Origin: an uncultured Megasphaera sp.
GTDB lineage: Bacteria; Bacillota; Negativicutes; Veillonellales; Megasphaeraceae
Direction of reading: 5' to 3'
DNA length: 64,000 nt
Assembly (NCBI GenBank): GCA_900540735.1
Contig: UQHB01000008.1
Span: 1-64,000 of the forward strand
Of this stretch, positions 8,187 to 16,127 are shown piece by piece. Within the stretch, counting starts at the first letter, position 1; every line of letters starts with the position of its first letter. Under the pieces are notes generated by a model. That model was not told where the DNA came from. It searched no databases and saw nothing but the letters and a program-made list of their open reading frames with translations. The translations under genes were made by a program, and so were the position numbers.

Positions 8187-8238
8187 GTGGTCATGTCCAA
8201 AAGGGCGGAAAATTTATTTGACAAAGGAGAATAAGGAA

Positions 8239-8772
8239 TTGTTTACACCAATCGGGAAACTCTTGTTCGTTCGAATCAACGGAACCGAAGACACTTACAA
8301 AGACAAACCTACTGGTAAGTATTCGGGAACCATTGAGTTTGACGAAGAAGGGTACGAAAAGATGAAAGCAGACTTAACTAAGGTCTGGGAAGCGTCTAAA
8401 GAATACGAAGAGGTTAAAGACGAAGTAGAAGTCTTGAATCCATTCTTAGGCGTAAAAAAGAAGAAAGACAAAGAAGGTAACGTTCGTTACCTTTTGAAAG
8501 CGAAAGTGAATCGCTTCAAGAAAAATAAAGATGGCAGCGAAGGCCCCGAACGGACTATTAAAATCGTCAACGGCCTTAACGAAGCCCTCCCAGACAATAC
8601 GGAAATCCCAAATGGCTCAGAAGGTCGCTTAATGTTCTATCCACGGCCTTATAAGATGTCGGCTATGAATTATGGCCTTAGTCTTGGTCTCCAGAAAATT
8701 CAGTTGATTAAAGCGGCTGAATACGGCGAAGACTTCCCTGTGGAAGAAAGCGAAGAAGAAGAGCCGTTCTAA
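8239..8772 (+). CDS. single-stranded DNA-binding protein-like (gp2.5/DUF2815 type)
   Basis: 177 residues from a TTG at 8239, selected because AAAGGAG lies 9 nt upstream; the longer frame begins inside the -10 box at 8185 and cannot be translated. The protein is a mixed beta domain with basic patches (KKKKDKEG, RFKKNKDG) and ends in a strongly acidic tail closing with an aromatic residue (EESEEEEPF). That tail is the hallmark of T7 gp2.5-like phage SSBs, which use it to recruit polymerase and helicase. First gene of the early plus operon. Confidence 0.75.
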   Translation: MFTPIGKLLFVRINGTEDTYKDKPTGKYSGTIEFDEEGYEKMKADLTKVWEASKEYEEVKDEVEVLNPFLGVKKKKDKEGNVRYLLKAKVNRFKKNKDGSEGPERTIKIVNGLNEALPDNTEIPNGSEGRLMFYPRPYKMSAMNYGLSLGLQKIQLIKAAEYGEDFPVEESEEEEPF

Positions 8773-8825
8773 CAGCGGCTGTACAAGACCGTGAATTTTG
8801 GGGCTGTTTTTACAGTCCTGACTCG

Positions 8826-8917
8826 TGCCATAGAGGATTTCTTAATTTCACCTCCTTCCTAATTAAAAATAATATTTCTATGAACGTTTTGTAATCCAAA
8901 ATACCTCCTCTATGGCA
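8826..8917. repeat. 12-bp perfect inverted repeat flanking an AT-rich loop
   Basis: TGCCATAGAGGA at 8826-8837 is the exact complement of TCCTCTATGGCA at 8906-8917, with 68 nt of AT-rich, GGAGG-complementary sequence between. It lies between the SSB gene and the next gene. It could be an mRNA structure, a terminator-like block or a protein-binding pair. Confidence 0.6.
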
Positions 8918-8933
8918 GAATTGAGGGCTGTAA

Positions 8934-9236
8934 ATGACACCTAAAGAATTCCAAAAACTAGATATAAAAAAGAAAGCTCATCATCTGAGCCTCCTATACT
9001 TCAAAGGTAAATGCTTTTGTGGTCGCAGGCCTACGCCTGATTACTTTAAGTTACGGAACACATTCCTAAAGGCTCCTGAGGGAGACTTAACAGAAATGTA
9101 TACGTACCTCTTGGATACCAAAGATAGGCCACCGCTGACGGAATTATGGAATTGTTGCAGGCTACACAACGAAGCAAAACTGCAAAGCCATGCCGTAAGT
9201 GACTACGAAAGGGCAGATGTTTATGAACTTTTGTAG
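8934..9236 (+). CDS. hypothetical protein with cysteine pairs
   Basis: 100 residues; GAGGG lies 6 nt before the ATG. Cysteines at CFCGRRP and NCCRLHNE with nearby histidines suggest a small metal-binding fold. No family recognised. Confidence 0.6.
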   Translation: MTPKEFQKLDIKKKAHHLSLLYFKGKCFCGRRPTPDYFKLRNTFLKAPEGDLTEMYTYLLDTKDRPPLTELWNCCRLHNEAKLQSHAVSDYERADVYELL

Positions 9237-9714
9237 AGAGCCAATGGCTATTCAGTGGCTTACTGAGGGCAACTCCATGTTCTTTCAGCAGTACACAGGG
9301 GTACTCACAGAAAAGGACTGTGAAAAACTTAAAAAGGACTTCAAGAAAAACGATGTCCATGCTTTTCATAGATTGTCATACAACGACTTTTCTAGGGCAG
9401 TCCTTTCTGTCTGGCCTCAAATTTTCATTATTTCATGGCAAGCGAACCCTGCAAAGAAACAGAAGGTGCAAGACAGATGCGTATGGCTCTTACGAAATCA
9501 AACACGGTGGTTCTATGTGAAGACCATACGGACAAAAGGGTTGGCCGCTTGGGTTCCCTTGCTTGGCAAGGTCTACGTCTTTGTAGACAAGCTAGGCAGT
9601 AAGCCCTCAGAGAGAGAAAAGAAGAGAAGGGAGAAAATCCAGAATGAAACTAAAAGTTGGCGACTTCGTGTCGTCAAAAAAGTTAAAAGGACGCGCTCTT
9701 GTAAGGGGAATTAA
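9223..9714 (+). CDS. hypothetical basic protein
   Basis: 163 residues from the ATG at 9223 (AAAGGG about 9 nt upstream; an alternative ATG is at 9217). The start overlaps the preceding gene by 14 nt. The C-terminal 40 residues are very basic (REKKRREKIQNE, VVKKVKRTR), suggesting nucleic-acid contact, but that end also overlaps the next gene in another frame and may be compositionally constrained. Confidence 0.6.
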   Translation: MNFCREPMAIQWLTEGNSMFFQQYTGVLTEKDCEKLKKDFKKNDVHAFHRLSYNDFSRAVLSVWPQIFIISWQANPAKKQKVQDRCVWLLRNQTRWFYVKTIRTKGLAAWVPLLGKVYVFVDKLGSKPSEREKKRREKIQNETKSWRLRVVKKVKRTRSCKGN

Positions 9715-9880
9715 GGGCGAAGATATTCTCGTGGAATGCGAAAAACGAGAAGATGGACTTTTCCAATTATGCCCATCTATGGGAGTACAGGCGTTACAAC
9801 GATGTGCTCGCCTGCGTTGGTGTAAACGGAAAGACTTAGACGTTACCACCCAGAAACCAGAAATTAGGGGAAAGCGATGA
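9644..9880 (+). CDS. small SH3-like hypothetical protein
   Basis: 78 residues with AAGGGAG upstream. The N-terminus (MKLKVGDFVSSKKLKGRALVRGI) is a typical start of a small KOW/SH3-type barrel. It overlaps the 3' end of the previous gene by 71 nt and overlaps the methyltransferase start by 4 nt (ATGA). Confidence 0.6.
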   Translation: MKLKVGDFVSSKKLKGRALVRGIKGEDILVECEKREDGLFQLCPSMGVQALQRCARLRWCKRKDLDVTTQKPEIRGKR

Positions 9881-11094
9881 TTACACTTGGTTCTCTCTTT
9901 AATGGTATCGGAGGTTGGCTCATCGCGGCCAAACGTGCAGGTATCAAGCCTATATGGTCAAGCGAAATCGAAAAAGTGCCACTCAAGGTTACAGCGGAGC
10001 ATTTCCCCGACGTAGCGCAAGTAGGAGACATTACGAATATCACTGGCTATAATTTAAAGCCTGTCGATATTATTACGTTAGGCTCGCCCTGTCAGAACCT
10101 TTCCGTTGTAGGGGATAGGAAGGGGCTCGAAGGAGAGCGTTCAAGTCTCTTTTTCGAAGCAAGCAGAATTATACATGAAATGAGGGAGAAAACAGGTGGT
10201 AAATACCCAAAATACGTCGTCTGGGAAAACGTCGTTGGTGCGTTTTCGTCCAATAAAGGGATGGATTTTAGAGCTGTCATCGAGTCGCTCACAACGGCCA
10301 GTATTCCAACACCTGAACTTAAATGGGCAAAAGCGGGAATGGTTGAATGCGAAAGCGGTACGCTCGGATGGCGAACACTGGACGCCCAATATTGGGGAGT
10401 CCCCCAGCATCGCGAAAGAATCTTCCTTGTCAACCATTTTGGAACAGGAGGGGGTATTGATGAAATATTATTTAAGCCCCAGAGCATGCCAAGGTATTCT
10501 CAGACGAGCCAAGAAGGCAAACAAAATGCTGCCAGAAGGACTTGTGGAAATTCTCAAGAGGCAGTCATCTTAAACGACCAAGGTGGAGCTAAAACGGAAG
10601 TAACAAAAGGGAAAGTAAATTGCCTAACTGCTCATATATATAAAGGCGCGCCTATTACATCCGATAAAATCCCTGTTCTAGACTGTACGCAACGTAGAGA
10701 TGTTGTAAGGGTTTACGAGGGAATGTCGCCTACTCTCAACGCATTTATGGGAACTGGTGGCGGCAACGTGCCTTTGGTAAAGTCCTATTGTGTCTCAGGT
10801 AATACTTGCGACCACAAAACGAATCAACATGGCACTGGTGTAAAAACAAATTGTTCTTTTGCGCTTAATACGATTGACCGTCATGCAGTCGCTAATAAAA
10901 ACATAAAGCTTCGGCGGTTGACCCCACTTGAGTGTGAACGACTCCAAGGGCTTCCTGATAACTGGACAGCCGTTGAGGGAGCAAGTGATTCCGTTCGTTA
11001 TAAAGCGATTGGAAACGGCATGGCTCAGCCTTGTGCGGATTTTATTATTAGCCGTATTGCTCAATTTATGAGAAAGGGTGATGTATGTGACTAA
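9877..11094 (+). CDS. DNA cytosine-5 methyltransferase (Dcm family)
   Basis: 405 residues with the canonical motif order. Motif I is LFNGIGG (residues 7-13). Motif IV is GSPCQNLS, whose cysteine (about 72) attacks C6 of cytosine. Motif VI is WENV, motif VIII is QHRERIFLV, and motifs IX/X are RRLTPLECERLQGLP and KAIGNGMAQP. The target-recognition region between VIII and IX is long. No partner restriction enzyme is present, so it is an orphan methylase, probably protecting phage DNA from host restriction. Confidence 0.93.
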   Translation: MITLGSLFNGIGGWLIAAKRAGIKPIWSSEIEKVPLKVTAEHFPDVAQVGDITNITGYNLKPVDIITLGSPCQNLSVVGDRKGLEGERSSLFFEASRIIHEMREKTGGKYPKYVVWENVVGAFSSNKGMDFRAVIESLTTASIPTPELKWAKAGMVECESGTLGWRTLDAQYWGVPQHRERIFLVNHFGTGGGIDEILFKPQSMPRYSQTSQEGKQNAARRTCGNSQEAVILNDQGGAKTEVTKGKVNCLTAHIYKGAPITSDKIPVLDCTQRRDVVRVYEGMSPTLNAFMGTGGGNVPLVKSYCVSGNTCDHKTNQHGTGVKTNCSFALNTIDRHAVANKNIKLRRLTPLECERLQGLPDNWTAVEGASDSVRYKAIGNGMAQPCADFIISRIAQFMRKGDVCD

Positions 11095-11266
11095 TCAAGA
11101 TGAAATGGTAACGATTCCTGTGAAGGAATATGAGGAATTAATTAACAACGACAAACGCTTAGATAGCCTTATCTCTTGTGGTGTTGATAATTGGGCAGGT
11201 TGGGATGATGCTTGCCAATATTGCAAAGAAGAGTACCAACTACGTTTAATGGATGTTTATAAATGA
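11087..11266 (+). CDS. hypothetical protein
   Basis: About 59 residues from the GTG at 11087, placed 8 nt after AAAGGG; ATG 11081 is the alternative. Contains the common small-phage-protein pattern VTIPVKEYEEL. It overlaps the methylase end by 8 nt and the primase start by 4 nt. Confidence 0.6.
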   Translation: MTNQDEMVTIPVKEYEELINNDKRLDSLISCGVDNWAGWDDACQYCKEEYQLRLMDVYK

Positions 11267-12177
11267 ATGTTGTAGGTGCTTTACTTTATAAAGTAGATTT
11301 AGTTGACTTAGTCAACAAATATACTGACCTAAAAGAAGACCGTAACGGAGTCTTCCGTGGAAAATGTCCTATTCACCATGGGGACAATCCTACATCTTTT
11401 GCGGTATATCCCGATGGTACATATTACTGTTTCGCTTGTCATTCCTTTGGCAATGCAATTCAGTTCTACAGTGAAGTCACTGGGTATCCATTCTACCAAG
11501 CAGTAGAACAGCTTTGTGAAGAGTATGAGGTTTCTACAGATGATAAGTTGTATCAAAGGCAACGTAGCATCGTTGGTAAAAATACGCAAATAGCTGCACA
11601 TATGCAACGCCATGCAGGAAAACTATACGATTACTTGACGAAAAGTAGACATTTTACACCAGAGACCATACAAGAATTTCGTCTAGGGTATACCAAAGGT
11701 GGGTTCCTGGGTGAATCTTCTGGACTGGTTATTCCACTCCAAGATATATATGGACGTATCGTAGGCTTTACCAAGCGTCGATTAGACGAAGGAAGGCCTA
11801 AATATCGCAATACGGCAGACAATGATGTGTTTAAAAAGGGTGAAATTCTGTACAACTATCATCGTGCTGTTAAGCGAATCAAAGATACGAATACGCTTCA
11901 TGTCGTAGAAGGGAACATGGATGTCATCTCAGCACATCAACAAGGATTGGCTTGCGTAGGCTACATGGGAAGCAAACCAACGAAACAACAGCTGTTGTTA
12001 TTAGCGGATTTGCAGAAACGCTTCCCTGATTTGACCATTATTTTGTCCGTTGATAACCCCGCGATTGACGCAGAAGGGAAACGCTCATTACCTCGCATTC
12101 GCCAAGACATTTTGAAATATGCGCCTGACTTAAATGTTAGGTGCCCTGTCTTCCCGAAAGGAGAAGCTTATGCCTAA
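11263..12177 (+). CDS. dnaG: DNA primase (DnaG-type, zinc-finger plus Toprim)
   Basis: 304 residues. An N-terminal CHC2 zinc finger is visible (CPIHH near 34 and CFAC near 56), followed by the RNA polymerase core. The Toprim region has HVVEGNMDVISAHQQG, carrying the catalytic glutamate, and GYMGSK. The next acidic motif reads ILSVDNPAIDAEGKRS rather than the usual D-x-D-x-A-G, a modest variation. At about 300 residues it lacks the helicase-binding C-terminal domain of host DnaG. It should synthesise primers for the polymerase together with the helicase at 13384-14532. Confidence 0.9.
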   Translation: MNVVGALLYKVDLVDLVNKYTDLKEDRNGVFRGKCPIHHGDNPTSFAVYPDGTYYCFACHSFGNAIQFYSEVTGYPFYQAVEQLCEEYEVSTDDKLYQRQRSIVGKNTQIAAHMQRHAGKLYDYLTKSRHFTPETIQEFRLGYTKGGFLGESSGLVIPLQDIYGRIVGFTKRRLDEGRPKYRNTADNDVFKKGEILYNYHRAVKRIKDTNTLHVVEGNMDVISAHQQGLACVGYMGSKPTKQQLLLLADLQKRFPDLTIILSVDNPAIDAEGKRSLPRIRQDILKYAPDLNVRCPVFPKGEAYA

Positions 12178-12361
12178 TATTGGGGATATCATTATTACAA
12201 ATAAATTTATAGCTTTCATCGTTAAAGGTAAGCGGCTTAATAAAAACGAAGACCTCATTTTTGATACGATGACGATTGGAAAGCGTCCGCAACAACGAGT
12301 AGTTGAAAGCAAAGACGTCCGGTATATCATCCACGCTAAACGCTGGGAGGGATTCTTATAA
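12170..12361 (+). CDS. hypothetical protein
   Basis: 63 residues from the ATG at 12170, which has GAAAGGAGAAGCTT upstream. Basic and beta-like (IGDIIITNKFIAFIVKGKRL). Overlaps the primase end by 8 nt. No family recognised. Confidence 0.6.
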   Translation: MPNIGDIIITNKFIAFIVKGKRLNKNEDLIFDTMTIGKRPQQRVVESKDVRYIIHAKRWEGFL

Positions 12362-12558
12362 AAATCATAAAAACGCTCATTGGTGGCGTACTGATTATTG
12401 GGGTTTTCGCTATTTTTGTCATTAAAGCACTTATTGCGTTTGCCTTAGCTTATGGTTTTAGATGGGCTACAGGGGCAGACCTTAGCAATAGTGTCGTCAA
12501 TTTTGGTGGCTTTATTATGACCTTATGCTTGAACTTCGGGAGTCATAAAAAGGATTGA
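12358..12558 (+). CDS. small membrane protein, probable AUA start
   Basis: 66 codons encode a protein with two hydrophobic stretches (LIGGVLIIGVFAIFVIKALI and FGGFIMTLCLNFG). No ATG, GTG or TTG exists at the 5' end. The frame begins at ATA 12358-12360, which sits 7 nt after GGGAGG and overlaps the previous stop. AUA initiation is the simplest reading; frameshifted translation from the previous gene is an alternative. Confidence 0.5.
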   Translation: MKIIKTLIGGVLIIGVFAIFVIKALIAFALAYGFRWATGADLSNSVVNFGGFIMTLCLNFGSHKKD

Positions 12559-12725
12559 GGAAGCTCGCTTCTATTCAGGTCATCAAAGACCACAAGCCTA
12601 TCCCTAATGCGGATAGAATAGAAACGGCAACTATCATTGATGACAATGGCTTTGGAGGTATGGTTGGCAATCGGGTTAGTTTCAAAGCGATTAACCCTGA
12701 GTTTTTACTGAAATGGAAGCTGTAG
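12555..12725 (+). CDS. miniature protein resembling both ends of a DRB0094-family RNA ligase
   Basis: 56 residues from TTG 12555, overlapping the previous stop. The first 25 (RKLASIQVIKDHKPIPNADRIE) resemble the opening of DRB0094-type RNA ligases. The last 15 (NRVSFKAINPEFLLKW) resemble the end of the same family's nucleotidyltransferase core, motif V side. The catalytic lysine motif and everything between are missing. I read this as an internally deleted ligase or a retained small fragment. It is too short to be an active ligase. Confidence 0.5.
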   Translation: MRKLASIQVIKDHKPIPNADRIETATIIDDNGFGGMVGNRVSFKAINPEFLLKWKL

Positions 12726-12734
12726 GAGGCCTAT

Positions 12735-12926
12735 ATGATTGACTGGAAACGAGTCGCTATTGGTAGCGCAGAAGTGTTACTCAATGCGTTACTGATGTGG
12801 CTGATTTTGATTGGTGTTGTTTTTATCTGTAATTTCCCTCATGGCATAGAGGCTGCGACACTTCTTACGGTTGCATTTAGTACCAATGATTTATTACGAA
12901 AGGACGTAACAAGGCGTGGAAGGTAG
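12735..12926 (+). CDS. small membrane protein
   Basis: 63 residues with AGGAGG 8 nt upstream. A hydrophobic hairpin (LLNALLMWLILIGVVFICNF) is followed by a basic tail. Function unknown. Confidence 0.6.
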   Translation: MIDWKRVAIGSAEVLLNALLMWLILIGVVFICNFPHGIEAATLLTVAFSTNDLLRKDVTRRGR

Positions 12927-13236
12927 AATTGAAAGCAATTTTAAAGGTTTCATTAACGGTGTTCTGTTCCGTAATGAAAATGCATATTTTATGGTCGGCA
13001 ACATCCTTTCTTGCTACGAAGATGTATTCGGTCAATATGATAACGCTGAGATTGTTCGCATCTTGCTTACCGCTTACGAAACGTATGCGAATCAAGGTAA
13101 GGACGTAAATAAATTAGAAGAAGCCTGCATCAAAAATATCCAAGAGCGAACTGTTAAGTTCCTCCCTAGAGCGAAATCTATGGGTGGCCTAAACAAAGAG
13201 CTAGAGCGCATCAACAATCAGTATGAGACGGTTTAG
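12916..13236 (+). CDS. hypothetical helical protein
   Basis: 106 residues from a GTG at 12916 that overlaps the previous gene by 11 nt. Mostly helical, with ETYANQGKDVNKLEEACIKNIQERTVKF. No family recognised. Confidence 0.6.
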   Translation: MEGRIESNFKGFINGVLFRNENAYFMVGNILSCYEDVFGQYDNAEIVRILLTAYETYANQGKDVNKLEEACIKNIQERTVKFLPRAKSMGGLNKELERINNQYETV

Positions 13237-13390
13237 CGTTGAATACCGCGTTGTTATCCATGTAGATGCCGAGGATGATGACGATGCAGTAGATAAGGCT
13301 TTGGAATTACTATATAGCTCGCCTGACCCTCATCATATTCTTTGGGATTCAGAAAATTGGGCGGTATGGGAGGATGAGATGGAATATTAG
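13223..13390 (+). CDS. hypothetical acidic protein (55 aa)
   Basis: Starts at ATG 13223 inside the previous gene and ends at TAG 13390. Strand-then-acidic pattern (FSVEYRVVIHVDAEDDDDAVDKALELL) and aromatic end (LWDSENWAVWEDEMEY). Small proteins of this type sit beside helicase genes in some phages, but I cannot name a family. Confidence 0.55.
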   Translation: MRRFSVEYRVVIHVDAEDDDDAVDKALELLYSSPDPHHILWDSENWAVWEDEMEY

Positions 13391-14532
13391 TATGCAAAGA
13401 TTATAACGACCTGTTAAAAGCAGGGGTACATATTGGCTCTTTACCTACTATACCGCTTGACATTGCTGTCCTTGATTTGGAACTAAACGAGCTACCAGAT
13501 AGAACCGCCGAATACAAGAAAGCGGCAGCCTTCTGTAAGACCGTTAAGGATAAGCTCGTAAAATCTGATATTGCAGATGAGTTAGCTGTTCGTTGGGGCA
13601 AGCCTTTAGAAGAAGTCAAGGAATATCTCTCTATTGACCGCCAGACGGTGGATGAAATCTCGTCCCTTGCAAGCGGCGTAGATGACTCCTTTGAGGCTTT
13701 CAAAGATTATCTTACAAGCGGTTCCACAGGGCTTGGATTTAAGTCTATTGATGAATCTCTAGGCGGTATTAAGGATACGGATGTGATTGGTCTTGGTGCG
13801 TATAGCGGTAACGGTAAGTCCTTCATTGCGGCAAAGATTGCGGCATATCGATTAGTTCGAGAAAAGAATAACGTCTTGATTTTTACTATGGAAATGCCGA
13901 AAGGCCAGTTCATGCAAACGATTCTGCAAGAGCTGTTCCATATGAACAAAGCGAAACTCCTAGAGTATCTTGAGACAGACGAAGGGGCTGACCTGTACGC
14001 TCAAGTCAAGGAAAAGCTTGGGAACCGATTGCGCTTCGTGGATGATGGCGATATGAACATGGACAAAATCGCAAAGGTAACGGAAGCATTGAATCAAAGC
14101 GGTTTCCGTGTGGATTTCGTCATTGTTGACCATTTTCAGCTGTTACGTGGCGTTAGTGATTTCGGCGTGTATGAAAGCGAAGCTCACAAGATGAAGTTCT
14201 TTACGAATAAATACCATTGTCCATTGCTGATGCTCACACAGCTAAACGATGGTGCCTTACAAACGGATTCCAAGAAGTTTCGTCCGCCAGTCAATAAGGA
14301 CATTAAGGGACCAAATAGCTTTATTTCAGCGTGCGACATTATGTTGCTCGTTTGGCGGCCTGCGCTAGTGGATTCGTCTATGGATTCTATTAGCCGTGAG
14401 GAAGCCAAGAATGATACGTATTTTAAAATCAGTAAGAGCCGTCGTGAAATGGATGGGCCGTTGCTGTTTAAATATAAATACAACAAAGAGGACTACTCGT
14501 TACAAGAAGTCCCATTATCGGAGGTGCCATAG
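13384..14532 (+). CDS. dnaB: replicative DNA helicase (DnaB-like)
   Basis: About 382 residues if translation starts at ATA 13384. The coding pattern clearly extends upstream of the first usual start (TTG 13477, which has no ribosome binding site) through DYNDLLKAGVHIGSLPTIPLDIAVL to 13384, and GGAGG lies about 10 nt before that ATA. The N-terminal domain is short. The RecA-like motor has Walker A GAYSGNGKS near residue 140, FTMEMPKGQF, the Walker B-type FVIVDHFQLL and the downstream LLMLTQLN motif. It should be the fork helicase working with the primase and polymerase. Confidence 0.87.
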   Translation: MLVCKDYNDLLKAGVHIGSLPTIPLDIAVLDLELNELPDRTAEYKKAAAFCKTVKDKLVKSDIADELAVRWGKPLEEVKEYLSIDRQTVDEISSLASGVDDSFEAFKDYLTSGSTGLGFKSIDESLGGIKDTDVIGLGAYSGNGKSFIAAKIAAYRLVREKNNVLIFTMEMPKGQFMQTILQELFHMNKAKLLEYLETDEGADLYAQVKEKLGNRLRFVDDGDMNMDKIAKVTEALNQSGFRVDFVIVDHFQLLRGVSDFGVYESEAHKMKFFTNKYHCPLLMLTQLNDGALQTDSKKFRPPVNKDIKGPNSFISACDIMLLVWRPALVDSSMDSISREEAKNDTYFKISKSRREMDGPLLFKYKYNKEDYSLQEVPLSEVP

Positions 14533-14539
14533 GTAATTC

Positions 14540-15382
14540 ATGATTAAAAATTTTAAATGTCCTAATGGCGAGACTGTCACGGTAGACCAATGCTTATATG
14601 GATGCGACTATCCGTGCTTGGCTCCATCGACACGCATTTTTGCTTCTAAAACTCGTTCATGGGACGGCAAAACATTTTCTGTAACACAGTTGATTCAACC
14701 AACGCTGCTCTCTTATTTGAAGCTAACAGCCCCTGAAACGATTGCGCCAATGGATTGCTTACAAGCAGGTATGGGGACTGCCGCCCATGCGTTACTTGAA
14801 GGATGTATGCCATGGAATTGCATTGGGGAATTTCGCATGGTGGATGATACAGGGCGAGTTACTGGGCAACCAGACTTGATAGATTTGAAGCATCGGGTTT
14901 TATACGACTACAAATTCGTCTCGGCCTATTCTTTAGCTATGATGCTTGGTTATGAACGTAAAGGTTACTACCATGAGTTCAAACGAGGCAAACGCAAAGG
15001 GCAAAAGGAATGGCGATACAAGCTGAAACCCGGTGGCAGACCTGATTACCACGGATACGATAAACAGCAGAATATGTACCGTATCCTACTAAAACAAAAT
15101 GGTATACAAACTGACAAAATGATTCTGCAAGCGATGGCAAAAGAGCCTGACAGCCAATTAAAACAACTAGGTCTTGACCGACGTGCATATCTCATTGAAA
15201 TCCCTAAATATGACGACGATAAAATGCTCGCATGGTTCTATGACCGCTATGACAAACTGATGACCGCTATGCAAACAAAAACGCTTCCTCCTAAGTGCGA
15301 AGAAACGTGGGATGGCCGTCGTTGTGAAAGTTACTGTAGCGTCAATATGCATTGCCCATATTACAAGGAGGAACACAAATGA
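14540..15382 (+). CDS. RecB/Cas4-like PD-(D/E)XK nuclease
   Basis: 280 residues. The nuclease core shows GTAAHALLE (motif I histidine), then VTGQPDLIDLKHRVLYDYKFV, giving the G-x-x-D and D-Y-K catalytic residues, and the helical Q-x-x-x-Y motif (KQQNMYRILL). A cysteine near the N-terminus and three near the C-terminus (CESYCSVNMHCPY) fit the iron-sulfur cluster typical of AddB and Cas4 nucleases. Probably a 5'-3' exonuclease for recombination or end processing. It begins 8 nt after the helicase. Confidence 0.85.
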   Translation: MIKNFKCPNGETVTVDQCLYGCDYPCLAPSTRIFASKTRSWDGKTFSVTQLIQPTLLSYLKLTAPETIAPMDCLQAGMGTAAHALLEGCMPWNCIGEFRMVDDTGRVTGQPDLIDLKHRVLYDYKFVSAYSLAMMLGYERKGYYHEFKRGKRKGQKEWRYKLKPGGRPDYHGYDKQQNMYRILLKQNGIQTDKMILQAMAKEPDSQLKQLGLDRRAYLIEIPKYDDDKMLAWFYDRYDKLMTAMQTKTLPPKCEETWDGRRCESYCSVNMHCPYYKEEHK

Positions 15383-15549
15383 CCGTAAAAGAACTGCTTG
15401 ATATTTTGAAAGAAGTCCCAACGTCAACGGACATCATTTTTACAGATAGCGATGGAGATAGCGTTGTCCCTCAAATCAGTAAAGTGTTGTACGAAAAGGA
15501 ACCGCAAATAGTTACTCCTTACGTAAGAATCTCCCTTTTATGGGACTAA
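15379..15549 (+). CDS. hypothetical protein
   Basis: 56 residues from ATG 15379, with AAGGAGG upstream and a 4-nt overlap with the nuclease stop. The start MTVKELLDILKEVPTSTDIIF is a common small-phage-protein pattern (helix then strand); no function known. Confidence 0.6.
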   Translation: MTVKELLDILKEVPTSTDIIFTDSDGDSVVPQISKVLYEKEPQIVTPYVRISLLWD

Positions 15550-15572
15550 TCAATAGAAAAGAGAGGGTCAAA

Positions 15573-16127
15573 ATGGTAGTTGTGAATTTATTTGGTGCGC
15601 CATGTAGCGGTAAATCGGCAACGATGGCACGCTTATTTAGCGCAATGAAAGCTGCTGGATTCAACGTAGAAATGGCACCAGAAGTCGTTAAAGATGCCGT
15701 TTATTCTAATGACAAGTACATCCTGCGCGACCAACTGTTGTCGTTTGCGTTACAACGAAAGAAACTAAAGCAAATGGAAGGTAAAGTAGACTATGTCATT
15801 ACGGATGCACCATTGTTGCTTAGTCTTATCTATGGCGAAAAACAAGCGGCTCCTTTCTACGACTTAGTGTTAAAAGAGTTCTATTCTTTTGATAACGTCA
15901 ATTTCTTCCTTAATTGCGATTTTCCGTATGAACAAACAGGTCGCATTGAGGACGAAGCAGAAGCAGTCGTGATTAAACAAGACATTGACTATTTACTGTA
16001 TGTCTACAATATTCCACACACTAAAATCTTGAAATTAGAATCATCTGTGTTTATTGATATGTTGCGTACTATTGTTAATCACGAACCGCCTAAAAGTAAC
16101 GCAGAAGGGTTAGTTGCATGCTCTTAG
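15573..16127 (+). CDS. P-loop NTPase/kinase (AAA_28-like)
   Basis: 184 residues from ATG 15573 (AGAGAGGG upstream). The Walker A loop NLFGAPCSGKSATMA is at residues 4-18, and DYVITDAPLLLSL is a Walker-B-like strand. AAA_28 family proteins include NadR-type ribosylnicotinamide kinases and phage nucleotide kinases. It sits directly before a dNMP kinase, so a role in nucleotide or NAD supply is plausible but inferred. Confidence 0.75.
   Translation: MVVVNLFGAPCSGKSATMARLFSAMKAAGFNVEMAPEVVKDAVYSNDKYILRDQLLSFALQRKKLKQMEGKVDYVITDAPLLLSLIYGEKQAAPFYDLVLKEFYSFDNVNFFLNCDFPYEQTGRIEDEAEAVVIKQDIDYLLYVYNIPHTKILKLESSVFIDMLRTIVNHEPPKSNAEGLVACS

Noticed and set aside
8185..8238. SSB start at the upstream ATG 8185
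   Set aside because: That ATG is part of the TATAAT box and lies upstream of the transcription start; TTG 8239 has the ribosome binding site.
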